Shown here in pieces: positions 40,885-50,654 of a stretch of 64,000 bases of DNA. Both the position numbers and the translations under genes were made by a program. Under the pieces are notes generated by a model that searched no databases, was not told the DNA's origin, and worked only from the letters and a program-made list of their open reading frames with translations. Source of the stretch: Brevundimonas sp. GTDB taxonomy: Bacteria; Pseudomonadota; Alphaproteobacteria; Caulobacterales; Caulobacteraceae. The stretch is from positions 1 to 64,000 of the forward strand of contig NZ_JAUXQZ010000003.1 in assembly GCF_030682035.1 (NCBI RefSeq), in the 5' to 3' direction. Position 1 is the first letter of the stretch. Each line of letters begins with the position of its first letter.

Positions 40885-42397
40885 CCCCGCCCTTGATCCA
40901 CAGAACCCGTTCGCCCTGATCCTTAAGAACAGCCGGGGCGCGGCGGTCCTGCACGCCCTCAATCCGGCCGCGCGCCGGGTCGGTCTGCGCCGGGGCCAGA
41001 TCCAGGCCGACGCCCGGGCCATGATCCCGCACCTGATCTGCAAGCCCGCAGATATTGAGGCCGATGCCCGGGCTCTGACGGCGCTGGCGGTCTGGGCTGA
41101 GCGCTGGTCGCCATCGGTGAGCGTCGATCCGGCGTCGGAGGGGCTGGAGGGGCTGTTTCTCGACGTCACCGGCGCGGCCCATCTGTTTGGCGGGGAAGCG
41201 GCCCTGCTGGCGCAGATCCGGGAGCGGTTGGCCGAGGCCGGGGCGCCGGCGCGCGTCGCCATGGCCCCCACCGTCGGCGCGGTCTGGGCTCTGGCCCGTT
41301 GGGGCGGGAGGGAAGGCCATCCGCCCATCGCGGATGAAAAGACGGCGCGCGGCCTGCTGGCGCCCCTGCCGGTCGAGGCCCTGCGCATCGACGACCGTAC
41401 GCTGACGCAGGCGCGGCGGTTCGGGCTGAAGCGGATCGGCGACCTCTATCCCATGCCCCGCGCCGGGTTGGCGCGACGGTTCCGGGACGGGGCGGGGGTC
41501 GGTCTGGTCCAACGGCTGGATCAGGCGCTGGGGTTTGCGGGCGAGGCCCTGACGCCAGTACGGCCGCCGCCGAAATACCGCGCCTGGCGGACCTGGATGG
41601 AGCCGGTCGAGGATATCGAGGGGGTGGAGGCGCGGCTGACGGAGCTGACCGCCGACCTGTCCGCGCCGCTGCTCCGCGACGGACAGGGGGCCAAGGCCCT
41701 GACCCTGACCGGCTTCCGCTCGGACGGCGGGACCACCAGCCTGTCGGTGCGCATGGCCCGGCCCGGACGCGACGCGGGCATCTGGCTGCGTCTGTTCCGC
41801 GAGGCCGGGCTTGGGCGGCTGGAGCTGGGGTTCGGTCTGGACGCCATGATGCTGACCGCCGACGCCGTTGAGGCGATGACGGCGCGGCAGGGGACGCTGG
41901 AAAGCGAGGCCGAGGCGAAACAGGCCGAGAGCCTGGCCGCCCTGATCGACCGCCTGACCGCGCGGCTGGGCGAGGACTGCGTGCTGACGCCCGAACCGGT
42001 GGATAGCTGGATTCCGGAACGGGCCGAGCGGTGGCGGCCGGCGCTGGGGCAACCGTTGTCACTGCCAGAAGCGGATGCCCGTCGCCCCATCCTGCTGCTC
42101 GATCCGCCGGAGCCGGTGGAGGCCATCGCCGAACTTCCAGACGGGGCGCCGGCTCGTTTCACCTGGCGCAGGCTGTCGCGGCGGGTGACCCGCGCCGATG
42201 GTCCCGAGCGGCTGTCGCCCGAATGGTGGCGACCCCGCCCCGACGACCGGCAGGTCCGCACCCGAGACTATTATCGCGTCGAGGACGAGACGGGCGGCCG
42301 TTACTGGCTGTTTCGCGAGGGGTTGTATGGACGGGAATATTCCGGCGACGTTCAGGAGCGTGCGCCCTCATGGTGGATGCACGGGGTGCTGCCGTGA
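40787..42397 (+). CDS. imuB: ImuB, catalytically inactive Y-family polymerase-like protein
   Basis: This 536-residue Y-family DNA polymerase homologue starts with RRIVSVWLIDWPVTVWRR, where active members carry the catalytic acidic residues; the Asp/Glu active site is not evident, as is typical of ImuB. It has palm, thumb (about 195-250, LGALKRIGDLYPMPRAGL-like) and little-finger parts plus a C-terminal extension. In known systems ImuB is the hub that binds the beta clamp, ImuA and DnaE2. ATG codons at 40787 and 40790. It ends in a 4-nt overlap (GTGA) with dnaE2. Confidence 0.92.
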   Translation: MMRRIVSVWLIDWPVTVWRRSAMRARRPASPPDPALDPQNPFALILKNSRGAAVLHALNPAARRVGLRRGQIQADARAMIPHLICKPADIEADARALTALAVWAERWSPSVSVDPASEGLEGLFLDVTGAAHLFGGEAALLAQIRERLAEAGAPARVAMAPTVGAVWALARWGGREGHPPIADEKTARGLLAPLPVEALRIDDRTLTQARRFGLKRIGDLYPMPRAGLARRFRDGAGVGLVQRLDQALGFAGEALTPVRPPPKYRAWRTWMEPVEDIEGVEARLTELTADLSAPLLRDGQGAKALTLTGFRSDGGTTSLSVRMARPGRDAGIWLRLFREAGLGRLELGFGLDAMMLTADAVEAMTARQGTLESEAEAKQAESLAALIDRLTARLGEDCVLTPEPVDSWIPERAERWRPALGQPLSLPEADARRPILLLDPPEPVEAIAELPDGAPARFTWRRLSRRVTRADGPERLSPEWWRPRPDDRQVRTRDYYRVEDETGGRYWLFREGLYGREYSGDVQERAPSWWMHGVLP

Positions 42398-45300
42398 CCG
42401 GTTGGGACGGCCGGTACGCCGAGCTGGGGGCGATGACGAACTTCAGCTTTCTGGAGGGGGCGTCGCATCCGGGCGAACTGATGCATCAGGCCAAGGCCCT
42501 CGGCCTGGCCGCCGTCGGCGTGGCCGACCGAAACACCCTGGCCGGGATGGTGCGGGCGCTCATGGGGGCGGAGGATGTCGATCTTCCGCTGGTCGTGGGG
42601 TCGCGGCTGGGCTTCATCGACGGGAGCGAGTTGATCGTCTTCCCCCGCGACCGCGCCGCCTATGGCCGGCTGTGCCGACTGCTGTCGCTGGGCAAGAGCG
42701 AGGCTGTGCCGCAAGCCGGGGCCGATCCGAATGCTGAGCGTATCGAGAAGGCCGAGACGCGGCTGACGTTTGAACAGGCGATCGGTCTGGGCGAAGGCAT
42801 GATCGCCCTCGCCCCCGCGCCGGAAAAGCCCGACGCCGCATTCGAGGCCCGGTTGTCAGCGTGGCGTCGCGCCTGGCCCGACGACCTGTATCTGGCGGCG
42901 GCGCCCCTGTGGCGCGGCGACGACCGCAAGCGGCTGAACCGGCTGGCGGCGATGGCGCATCGTACGGGGGCGCCGATGATCGCGACCAATGCGGTGCTGT
43001 ACCACCACCCCGACCGGCGGATGCTGCAGGACGTTCTGACCTGTATCCGCGAGGGGACGACCATCGACAAGGCGGGACGGCGGCTGCAGGCCAACGCCGA
43101 ACGCCATCTGAAACCGCCGGCGCAGATGGCCCGGCTGTTCCGGGGGCATGAGGCGGCGCTGACGCGGACGATGGCGGTGGCGCGGGCCTGCGGGTTTTCG
43201 CTGCGGGAACTCGAATACAGGTATCCGGACGAACCGGTGCCGTCGGGCTGGTCGGCGCAGCGCCAGCTGATCCGGCTGACCTTCAAGGGCGCGCGGGAGA
43301 AATGGCCCGAAGGGGTGAGCGCCCGCATCGTCAGGACCATCGTCAAGGAGCTGAAGCTCATCAAGCTTCTGAAATACCCAAACTATTTCCTGACCGTGCA
43401 CGACATCGTCCATTGGGCGCGATCACAGGACAAGCCGATCCTGTGTCAGGGGCGGGGCTCGGCGGCGAACTCGGTGGTCTGTTTCTGCCTCGGCGTGACC
43501 AGTGTGAATCCCGCCGAGCAGGACGTGCTGATCGAACGCTTCATGTCGGCCGACCGGGACGAGCCGCCGGATATCGATGTCGATTTCGAGCATGAACGGC
43601 GCGAGGAGGTGATGCAGTACGTCTATCGCCGCTATGGGCGCGACCGGGCGGCGATCGTGGCGACGATCATCCACTACCGGCCCCGTTCGGCGATCCGGGA
43701 CGTGGGCAAGGCTCTGGGGCTGACCGAGGACGTGACGGCGCGGATGGCCGACACGGTCTGGGGCTCCTGGGGCGACAGCGTGAAGAACGAGCATGTCGAC
43801 AGGACCGGGCTGAGCCGCGACGACGCGCGGATGCGGCTGGCGCTGGAGCTGACGTCCGAACTGATCAAATTCCCGCGGCATCTCAGCCAGCATGTCGGCG
43901 GCTATGTGCTGAGCCAGACGCCGCTGCTGGAGATCGTGCCGATCGGCAACGCCGCCATGCCGGACCGGACCTTCATCGAATGGGACAAGGACGACATCGA
44001 TTTCCTGCGGCTAATGAAGGTCGATGTGCTGGCGCTGGGCATGCTGACCGCGCTGAGGCGCGGCTTCGACCTGATCGCGGACCACTATGGGCGCCGGTTC
44101 GAACTGCATACGGTCCCGGCGGAGGATCCGGAGGTCTATGACATGCTGTGCAAGGCAGACTCCCTCGGGGTCTTTCAGGTCGAGAGCCGGGCCCAGATGT
44201 CGATGCTGCCGCGGCTCCGGCCGCGCACCTTCTACGACCTGGTGGTGGAGGTGGCGATCGTGCGGCCGGGCCCGATCCAGGGCGGGATGGTGCATCCCTA
44301 CCTGAAACGACGGGCGGAACGGCGAGAGGCGGAGAGACTGGACCGCCCCCATGTGATCGACTTCCCCCATCCCCACCCCGATCACGGCGACAGGGACGAA
44401 CTGAGGCGCGTGTTGCACAAGACCCTGGGCGTGCCGCTGTTCCAGGAACAGGCGATGCGGATCGCCATGGAGGCGGCGAAATATTCGCCCGCCGAGGCCA
44501 ACAGCCTGAGACGGGCCATGGCCACCTTCCGGCACATGGGCACCATCGGCGAGCACGAGGAACGGTTTACCGGCCGGATGATCGCGCGCGGCTACGATCC
44601 CGATTTCGCCCGCAGCTGTTTCGATCAGATCAAGGGGTTCGGGGAGTACGGCTTCCCGGAAAGCCACGCCTGTTCGTTCGCCCTGCTGGTCTACATCTCG
44701 GCGTGGATGAAGCGCTGGTATCCGGAGGTGTTCACCGCCGCCCTGCTCAACAGCCAGCCGATGGGTTTCTACGCGCCGGCGCAGCTGGTGCGGGACGCCG
44801 TTGAGCACGGAGCCGAGGTCAGGCATCCGGATGTGAACCAGAGCGGATGGGACGCCTCGCTGGAGCCCCGTCCGGGCGAACCCTGCGCCCTGCGGCTGGG
44901 CATGCGGTCGATCGACGGCTTCAAGAAGGACTGGGCCTTGCGGATCGAGGCGGTGCGCAAGACGGCGCCCTTCGCCGACCTGGAAGACCTCAGGCTGAGA
45001 GCGACGCTGCCGCCATCGGCGCTGGACCGGCTGGCCGAGGCGGACGCCTTCGGCTCGCTGGACCTGACACGCCGGCAGGGGCTGTGGGCGGTCAAGGGCG
45101 CCCCCCCGGCGTCAACAGCGCCGCTGTTCGAAGCCATGGGGCTGAACGAGGCCGACGGCCGCCCGCCCGAGGCCCTGCCGGTTCTGGCTCCGTCCGAGGA
45201 GGTGGTCGGCGACTACCAGACCATCCGCCTGTCGCTGAAGGGCCATCCGGTCGCCTTCCTGCGCGAACGGCTGGCGCGGGCGGGGGCGGTGACGGCGCGG

Positions 45301-45675
45301 GACTATCCGGGGCGGCCCAACGGTCGAACCGTCGCCGTGGGCGGGGTGGTGCTGGTCCGGCAGAGGCCCGGCACGGCCAAGGGGGTCTGCTTCATGACCA
45401 TTGAGGACGAGACCGGCGTGGCCAATCTGGTGCTGTGGCCCGACGTGTTCGAGCGGTTCCGGCCGGTCGCCATGGGCGCGCGCATGGTGCTGGCGCGGGG
45501 CAAGGTGCAGACGGCCGAGGGGGTGACCCATCTGGTGGTGGATCATCTGGAGGACTGGACCCCGATGCTGGGGGAACTGACGTCCGACAACGCGCCGGGA
45601 TCAGGCCATTCGCCGGCGCGGGGGCGACATCCGCGGGACGTGCGGGTGTTGCCGGGGTCACGGGATTTTCATTAG
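42394..45675 (+). CDS. dnaE2: Error-prone DNA polymerase DnaE2
   Basis: This 1093-residue C-family polymerase has an N-terminal PHP domain (RYAELGAMTNFSFLEGASHPGEL ... GVADRNTLAG), the catalytic core with PDIDVDFEHERREEV, and a C-terminal OB-fold (FMTIEDETGVANLVLWPDVFE). It does the synthesis step in SOS mutagenesis with ImuA and ImuB. GTG at 42394 overlaps the imuB stop, giving tight coupling and the usual N-terminus; an ATG at 42370 would add eight residues. The normal length for DnaE2 is about 1070-1100. Confidence 0.96.
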   Translation: MTGWDGRYAELGAMTNFSFLEGASHPGELMHQAKALGLAAVGVADRNTLAGMVRALMGAEDVDLPLVVGSRLGFIDGSELIVFPRDRAAYGRLCRLLSLGKSEAVPQAGADPNAERIEKAETRLTFEQAIGLGEGMIALAPAPEKPDAAFEARLSAWRRAWPDDLYLAAAPLWRGDDRKRLNRLAAMAHRTGAPMIATNAVLYHHPDRRMLQDVLTCIREGTTIDKAGRRLQANAERHLKPPAQMARLFRGHEAALTRTMAVARACGFSLRELEYRYPDEPVPSGWSAQRQLIRLTFKGAREKWPEGVSARIVRTIVKELKLIKLLKYPNYFLTVHDIVHWARSQDKPILCQGRGSAANSVVCFCLGVTSVNPAEQDVLIERFMSADRDEPPDIDVDFEHERREEVMQYVYRRYGRDRAAIVATIIHYRPRSAIRDVGKALGLTEDVTARMADTVWGSWGDSVKNEHVDRTGLSRDDARMRLALELTSELIKFPRHLSQHVGGYVLSQTPLLEIVPIGNAAMPDRTFIEWDKDDIDFLRLMKVDVLALGMLTALRRGFDLIADHYGRRFELHTVPAEDPEVYDMLCKADSLGVFQVESRAQMSMLPRLRPRTFYDLVVEVAIVRPGPIQGGMVHPYLKRRAERREAERLDRPHVIDFPHPHPDHGDRDELRRVLHKTLGVPLFQEQAMRIAMEAAKYSPAEANSLRRAMATFRHMGTIGEHEERFTGRMIARGYDPDFARSCFDQIKGFGEYGFPESHACSFALLVYISAWMKRWYPEVFTAALLNSQPMGFYAPAQLVRDAVEHGAEVRHPDVNQSGWDASLEPRPGEPCALRLGMRSIDGFKKDWALRIEAVRKTAPFADLEDLRLRATLPPSALDRLAEADAFGSLDLTRRQGLWAVKGAPPASTAPLFEAMGLNEADGRPPEALPVLAPSEEVVGDYQTIRLSLKGHPVAFLRERLARAGAVTARDYPGRPNGRTVAVGGVVLVRQRPGTAKGVCFMTIEDETGVANLVLWPDVFERFRPVAMGARMVLARGKVQTAEGVTHLVVDHLEDWTPMLGELTSDNAPGSGHSPARGRHPRDVRVLPGSRDFH

Positions 45676-45690
45676 TCGCACTCCGGGCGT

Positions 45691-45924
45691 TCACCGAGCC
45701 AGTTTTGCGGCATCTTCAATCAACTGATCCAGAAGACTGCCGTCGTCGGCTCCATGTCGCTCAATCGCCAACCCATCGGGCCCGATGCCCCGGACCCGAT
45801 ACATTCCCGCCGTGACTTCCGTAACGGTGAATGACCAGCCTTCTGGAGGCTTATTCGAGACGGCTCTTTGAAACGGCGACATAACGTCAATCTGGCAGAT
45901 CGAACGTTCGCGATCCACTGCCAC
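45691..45924 (-). CDS. Small protein of unknown function after hppD
   Basis: This 77-residue frame starts at GTG directly after the TAG of the small membrane protein upstream (no gap); an internal ATG at 45882 would give 63 residues. The sequence (PPEGWSFTVTEVTAGMYRVRGIGPDGLAIERHGADD ... LLDQLIEDAAKLAR) looks like a real beta-rich domain with an amphipathic C-terminal helix. No family recognised. It is probably the third gene of an hppD operon. Confidence 0.5.
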   Translation of the reverse strand: MAVDRERSICQIDVMSPFQRAVSNKPPEGWSFTVTEVTAGMYRVRGIGPDGLAIERHGADDGSLLDQLIEDAAKLAR

Positions 45925-46110
45925 CTACCCCCGCCGCTGAAACCGCCACTTCCACACCCGATACCCCACGATCGGCGCGAACCCGCAGACCAAGGCGGCG
46001 ATCAGCACCGTCCAGAAGCCGCCGCCGAGGCCGTATTCGCCGACCGCCGCCCCGACCCCCGCCGCGAGCAGGGGGCCGAGCCAGGGCAGCCACGACGGGG
46101 GCTTAGGCAT
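45925..46110 (-). CDS. Small two-helix membrane protein overlapping hppD
   Basis: This 61-residue protein has two hydrophobic segments (about 8-24 and 31-49) separated by a Gly-rich turn (GEYGLGGG) and a basic tail (YRVWKWRFQRRG). The ATG at 46110 overlaps the end of hppD by 8 nt, so it is probably translated by coupling. The function is unknown, and a link to tyrosine catabolism is only positional. Confidence 0.55.
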   Translation of the reverse strand: MPKPPSWLPWLGPLLAAGVGAAVGEYGLGGGFWTVLIAALVCGFAPIVGYRVWKWRFQRRG

Positions 46111-47221
46111 CCACCTTGATGACGCCGCGCCGGATCTGGTCCAGCTCGATGGAGTCGAACAGGGCCTGGAAATTGCCCTCGCCGAACGCCTGATTGCCCT
46201 TGCGCTGGATGATCTCGAAGAAGATGGGACCGAAGGTGTCCTGGGTGAATATCTGCAGCAGCAGGCCGTCCTCGTCCGAGCCGTCGATCAGGATGCGGTT
46301 CAGACGCATGCGGGCGACGTCGTGGCCGTGGCCCGGGAGGCGTTTGTCGATCAGGTCGAAATAGGTCTCGATCGTATCCTGGAAGGGGATCCCGCGACGC
46401 TTCAGCTCTTCCACCGTCTCGAAGATGTCGTCGGTCGCCAGGGCGATATGCTGGATGCCCTCGCCGTTGTAGCGCTTGAGGAACTCCTCGATCTGGGAGT
46501 TCTCGTCCTGGCTTTCGTTCAGGGGGATGCGGATGGCGCGGTCGGGCGCGATCATGGCCTGGGACAGCAGGCCGGTCGCCTTGCCCTTGATGTTGAAGTA
46601 CTTTTGCTCCTCGAAGGCGAAGACGTCGCCGTAGAAGCCGGACCATGTGCGCATCTGGCCGCGCCGGACGTTGTGGGTCAGGTGGTCGAGCAGATAGAGG
46701 CCCACCGAGTTCTTGCGCTCGGCTTCTTCCCAGCCCTCGATCTCGTCCCAGCCGTCATAGAGCGAGCCGGCGTCGCCATACTGGTCGACGAGATACAGCA
46801 GCGATCCGCCGATGCCCTGCAGGACATACGGGTAGCCGCCCCCCAGGGCGCCGCCGTCGTGGCCTTCGGCCGGGCGGGCGCCGCGCGACACGGCGCCGTC
46901 GTACGCGGCCTTCGCATCGGCGACCCGGAAGGCCATGCCGTTGGCGGACGGGCCGTGCTCGGTCGCGAACTCGCCGGCCTGACCCTTGGGCGAGCGGTGG
47001 ACCAGCAGGGTGATGTCGCCCTGCTTCAGCCGCACCGCGTCATTGGCCGGGTTCACGTGTGTCTGGGTGAAGCCCATCAGCTCCAGACGGGCGACCATGG
47101 CGGCGGGATCGGGGCCGGTGAACTCCACGAATTCGAAGCCATCGACGCCGAGCGGGTTTTCCTTGTCGAGGCGGGCAGCCGCGTCTGCCATTTCTGATTC
47201 CCGGGGGGGCGCGTCATGCAT
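46103..47221 (-). CDS. hppD: 4-hydroxyphenylpyruvate dioxygenase
   Basis: This 372-residue non-haem iron enzyme of tyrosine degradation turns 4-hydroxyphenylpyruvate into homogentisate. It has two glyoxalase-like halves with iron ligands visible as LDHLTHNV, QHIALATDD and FFEIIQRKGN. Length and motifs are normal. The start at 47221 or the ATG at 47191 (MADAAARL) are both possible. No hmgA follows; a fumarylacetoacetase-family gene, another step of the pathway, lies 6.5 kb away at 53769. Confidence 0.95.
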   Translation of the reverse strand: MHDAPPRESEMADAAARLDKENPLGVDGFEFVEFTGPDPAAMVARLELMGFTQTHVNPANDAVRLKQGDITLLVHRSPKGQAGEFATEHGPSANGMAFRVADAKAAYDGAVSRGARPAEGHDGGALGGGYPYVLQGIGGSLLYLVDQYGDAGSLYDGWDEIEGWEEAERKNSVGLYLLDHLTHNVRRGQMRTWSGFYGDVFAFEEQKYFNIKGKATGLLSQAMIAPDRAIRIPLNESQDENSQIEEFLKRYNGEGIQHIALATDDIFETVEELKRRGIPFQDTIETYFDLIDKRLPGHGHDVARMRLNRILIDGSDEDGLLLQIFTQDTFGPIFFEIIQRKGNQAFGEGNFQALFDSIELDQIRRGVIKVDA

Positions 47222-47330
47222 GGGGCGTCTCCTGAAAGCGCGTGTCGGCGTTGGCCGCCGTTTGTGGGGCGGAACCTAGGGGTGGAGAAGCGCGAAGGGA
47301 AGGCTGGGCGTAGTCACAGGACCGGGAGCG

Positions 47331-48644
47331 TCACCAGCGTTCCGTCCACGCGGCCAGGGCGGCGTCGAAAATGACCTCCTCCCACGGCGAGGCGGCCGAG
47401 CGGGCGCCGGACAGGCCCTCGCCGTCGCGGGGTGTGCCGGAGATGATATACGTCAGGGTGCGCCCATCGCGGCGGTTCCAGAACAGACCGGACTGCAGCC
47501 CATAGGCGATGCCGAAATGACCGCGCCAGTCCTGTGATCCGGGTCCGAAGAAGGCGTCGCCGTCGCGGCCGGTCGGAATGTGGACGGAGAGGCCGTAACT
47601 TTGCAGCAGGCCACGGTCGGTATGGCCGTTCGGGCGGGCCGGGTCCCAGGTCCAGAGCGGCGCGCTCATGCGGTCGAGGGTCTCGCGGGAGACGAGCGGT
47701 GGAGCCCCGTCATGACCGGCATACGACCGGGCCAGACGGTCGAGGTCGCGGACGGAGGCGCGCAGGCCACCCTGTGGCGAGAAGACAAAGCCGTTCTCGC
47801 CGGGACGATAGTCGTCGGCGGTCAGGCCGGGCGCCTCGGGCGGCGTGGTGACGCGGATGGCGGGGGCGGGCGGGACCTCGCCGTCGACCTGCGGAGCCCA
47901 GACGCCGTTGATGAGGCGGCAGGCCGCCGAGGCGCGGGCGCGCACGGCGTCGGAGACGCCGCTCCAGTTCAGCCCGCTGTCGAGCCCTAGCGGATCCAGC
48001 GTGGTGCGTTTCAGGAAGCGGTCGAACCGCTCACCGGACACGCGCTCGGCGATCTGGGCGAGGACGGCGAAATTGACGTCGGCGTAGGTGAAGAAACCCG
48101 GCGGTTCGGACACCGGCGCGAACCAGCCGCCCTCGTCGAAATGCCGGCCGCCGGGCGTGAACGCCTCGGCCAGCGGCCGGCCCACCGGCACCGGATAGCT
48201 GGGTCCGTTGCGCAAGCCCGAAGTATGGCTGACCAGCATGGCCGGAGTGATGCGGATGTCCGGATGGGCGGGGTGGCTCAGGGGGAAGCCGGCGAGGTCG
48301 CCGGCGTCGTCGTCCAGCGACAGCTGACCCGCCTCCACCAGAGTCATCAGCGCGGTCATGGCGACCAGTTTGGTGATGGAGGCGATGCGCATCGGCGTAT
48401 CAAGGGTGAAGGGGCGCGTTCTCAGGCCGCCGTCGATCGTCAGCCGGCCCGAACCGTGGGCCTGATCCAGCACGACCGCCCCGCCGCCGTCGCGAGCGAT
48501 CACACCCACACCCATGACCGTGTCCGGCCGGGCCGGATCGGCGAGGCCCCCGAGCGCCAGCGCGTCCGCTTTCGCCCGCGCCGCGCCGCCGATCCACGGC
48601 AGGGTTGCGGCGGCGGCGATCAGACTGCGGCGGTCAAGGCGCAT
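47331..48644 (-). CDS. Serine hydrolase, beta-lactamase/class C fold, exported
   Basis: This 437-residue protein has an N-terminal signal with RRSLIAAAATLP, which may use Tat export. The penicillin-binding-protein-like active site has SITK (nucleophile Ser and Lys) and YADVN (Tyr and Asn). The family (Pfam beta-lactamase) includes esterases, D-amino-acid peptidases and class C lactamases; the third motif is not clear, so substrate and antibiotic relevance cannot be told. It is 3 nt downstream of the M1 peptidase gene, implying one transcript. Confidence 0.88.
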   Translation of the reverse strand: MRLDRRSLIAAAATLPWIGGAARAKADALALGGLADPARPDTVMGVGVIARDGGGAVVLDQAHGSGRLTIDGGLRTRPFTLDTPMRIASITKLVAMTALMTLVEAGQLSLDDDAGDLAGFPLSHPAHPDIRITPAMLVSHTSGLRNGPSYPVPVGRPLAEAFTPGGRHFDEGGWFAPVSEPPGFFTYADVNFAVLAQIAERVSGERFDRFLKRTTLDPLGLDSGLNWSGVSDAVRARASAACRLINGVWAPQVDGEVPPAPAIRVTTPPEAPGLTADDYRPGENGFVFSPQGGLRASVRDLDRLARSYAGHDGAPPLVSRETLDRMSAPLWTWDPARPNGHTDRGLLQSYGLSVHIPTGRDGDAFFGPGSQDWRGHFGIAYGLQSGLFWNRRDGRTLTYIISGTPRDGEGLSGARSAASPWEEVIFDAALAAWTERW

Positions 48645-48647
48645 GGG

Positions 48648-50603
48648 TCAGGGCCGGCCCACCACGGCGTCGACCGAGTTGGTCGTCACCGGGTGATAGC
48701 CGGGGCGGGCCCGGGCATACAACGGAGTGGCGATCGACCGGCCCCAGTCACCCTCGGCCCACAGGCCGGTGAACAGCGGCAGGACGAATTTGCGTCGGCC
48801 CATGGTGGTCAGGAACCGCTCCAGCGTCGGAACTGCGGGCTGGTAGCGGTGCTGGACCGCGATCTGCAGCCAGGCGAACACCAGTTCGGCATTGCCCTCG
48901 CCGCGGAGGTTCAGCGTCGCCTCCAGATCGGCCAACTGCGCCGGGGTCAGCCAGTCGGCGCCGCCGGCGGCGGCCTCGGGACGCCAGGCCAGGAAGCGCT
49001 GGCGCTCCTGGGTCGACCAGCCCGCCCAGGGGATGGCCGAGGCGGGCCCCTTGTCGGCGAAGAAGGCGCGGGCGGCGGCGTCGACCGGAGCGAAGGCGGT
49101 CGAGACGGGCGGCTGCCAGTTGGAGGGCATGCCGGGCTGATAGATCCAGGCGTCCATCATCAGCCGGCTTTCCAGCGCGGCGTCGCCCCGCACCAGATGC
49201 GTCCGGATGTCTTCGAGGAACCGTTCGGTGGTCATGGGCCGGAAGGCGTTGCGCTCGAAATAGCCCTTCAGCCAGATGTCGAACCGTTCGCGGCCGACGG
49301 TGCGTTCGATGGTGCGCAGGAAGGCGGCGCCCTTCTCATAGGCCACGTCAGTCAGGCCCTCGTCCGGGTCGCGCCCGGCCAGGTCGAGCTTCAGCCGGGT
49401 GTCGGCGGGCGGCAGGTCGGCCAGCGTCGACTGCAGGTCGCCCCAGCCCAGCGACTGCAGCATCAGGGCGCGGTCGCGGCCGTAGAGCGCCTCCATGATG
49501 CGGTTTTCGAAATAGACGGTGAAGCCTTCGTTGAGCCAGAAGTCGTTCCAGGTGGCGTTGGTCACCAGATTGCCCGACCAGCTGTGCGCCAGCTCATGCG
49601 CCACCAGCGAAACCAGCGACTGGTCCCCGGCGATGATGGTCGGGGTGGCGAAGGTCAGGCGCGGATTCTCCATCCCGCCGAACGGGAAGGAGGGCGGCAG
49701 CACCAGCAGGTCGTAGCGGCCCCAGCGGTAGGGGCCGTACAGAGCCTCGGCCGCGTCGACCATCTCGGCCGTCGGGACCAGTTCGGCCCGGGCGCCGGCC
49801 AGCATCGACGGCTCGGTCCAGACGCCGGTGCGTTCGTCGATGGCGGCGAAGGCCACGTCGCCGACGGCCACCGCAATCAGATAGGGCGGCACGGGATTGG
49901 TCATGCGGAAGCGCCAGGCGGTCATGCCGGGGCCGGCCGGCTCGCCGCTGGTGGTCAGGCCCTCGGCGCTCATCACCACCTTGAGTTCGGACGGGGCGGT
50001 GATGCGCGCGTCCCAGGTCTGGCGGATGCCGGGGCTGTCCTGGGTAGGAACCCAGGTGCGGGTCAGGATCGCCTGGCCCTGGCTGAACATATAGGGTTGC
50101 TCGCCGCCCGCCGTCTGGGCCGGGGTCAGCCATTGGAGGGCGGCGGCGTCGGGACGGGTGGCGTAGCGGATGACGATGCGGCGCTGTTCGCCGGGCGCGA
50201 AGGCCGGGAAGCGGATGGTGAGCGGCTGGCCGAGGAGGGGATCGTTGTCGCCGGTCTGGAACTGGAGTGGCGCGCCGGATGCGTCCCGCACGTCCTGGAT
50301 ATTGAGGTTGCGGACGTCGAGGACGATCTCCCGGGCGCCCGGCTCGGCCGTGATGTCCAGCGCTGCCGTGCCCGACAGGGTGCTGGCGGCGAAGTCGGCC
50401 GTCAGGTCGAGGGCGACGTGCTTGACCCGCGCGATCTCGGGCCGGGCATGGGAATGGATGTCGCGCACATATTCGACCGGCGCGGTGGCCGAGTGCGGGA
50501 CCGCGGGCATGTCGGAACCGGAGCCGAAGCCGGGCATCATGGCGCAACCTCCCAGGGCGGCGGCAAGCGCCATTGCGGAGACCAGTCCGAGCTTGCGCAT
50601 CAT
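48648..50603 (-). CDS. M1 family zinc aminopeptidase (LTA4 hydrolase-like), lipoprotein
   Basis: This 651-residue protein has a lipoprotein signal (AALGGC, Cys20) and an N-terminal beta domain. The exopeptidase motif is GGMEN (309-313) and the zinc site HELAH (336-340) with Glu359 in NEGFTVY (HEXXH-X18-E), followed by a helical C-terminal domain typical of leukotriene A4 hydrolase/aminopeptidase B-like enzymes. It should remove N-terminal residues from peptides in the periplasm or at the outer membrane. Its stop is 3 nt from the start of the serine hydrolase gene. Confidence 0.94.
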   Translation of the reverse strand: MMRKLGLVSAMALAAALGGCAMMPGFGSGSDMPAVPHSATAPVEYVRDIHSHARPEIARVKHVALDLTADFAASTLSGTAALDITAEPGAREIVLDVRNLNIQDVRDASGAPLQFQTGDNDPLLGQPLTIRFPAFAPGEQRRIVIRYATRPDAAALQWLTPAQTAGGEQPYMFSQGQAILTRTWVPTQDSPGIRQTWDARITAPSELKVVMSAEGLTTSGEPAGPGMTAWRFRMTNPVPPYLIAVAVGDVAFAAIDERTGVWTEPSMLAGARAELVPTAEMVDAAEALYGPYRWGRYDLLVLPPSFPFGGMENPRLTFATPTIIAGDQSLVSLVAHELAHSWSGNLVTNATWNDFWLNEGFTVYFENRIMEALYGRDRALMLQSLGWGDLQSTLADLPPADTRLKLDLAGRDPDEGLTDVAYEKGAAFLRTIERTVGRERFDIWLKGYFERNAFRPMTTERFLEDIRTHLVRGDAALESRLMMDAWIYQPGMPSNWQPPVSTAFAPVDAAARAFFADKGPASAIPWAGWSTQERQRFLAWRPEAAAGGADWLTPAQLADLEATLNLRGEGNAELVFAWLQIAVQHRYQPAVPTLERFLTTMGRRKFVLPLFTGLWAEGDWGRSIATPLYARARPGYHPVTTNSVDAVVGRP

Positions 50604-50622
50604 TGCGGCGTGTCCTTCATGC

Positions 50623-50654
50623 TTGGCCTACCGCCCTTCGGGCTGCTTGAGGCC
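50623..50654 (-). repeat. REP-like unit, family C, single copy
   Basis: TTGGCCTACCGCCC-TTCG-GGCTGCTTGAGGCC has the same layout as the units at 19831-19899 and 52744-52809. It lies about 20 nt upstream of the M1 peptidase start, in the 244-nt gap before the arsenic operon. Nothing else except the operator is recognised in that gap. Confidence 0.6.
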
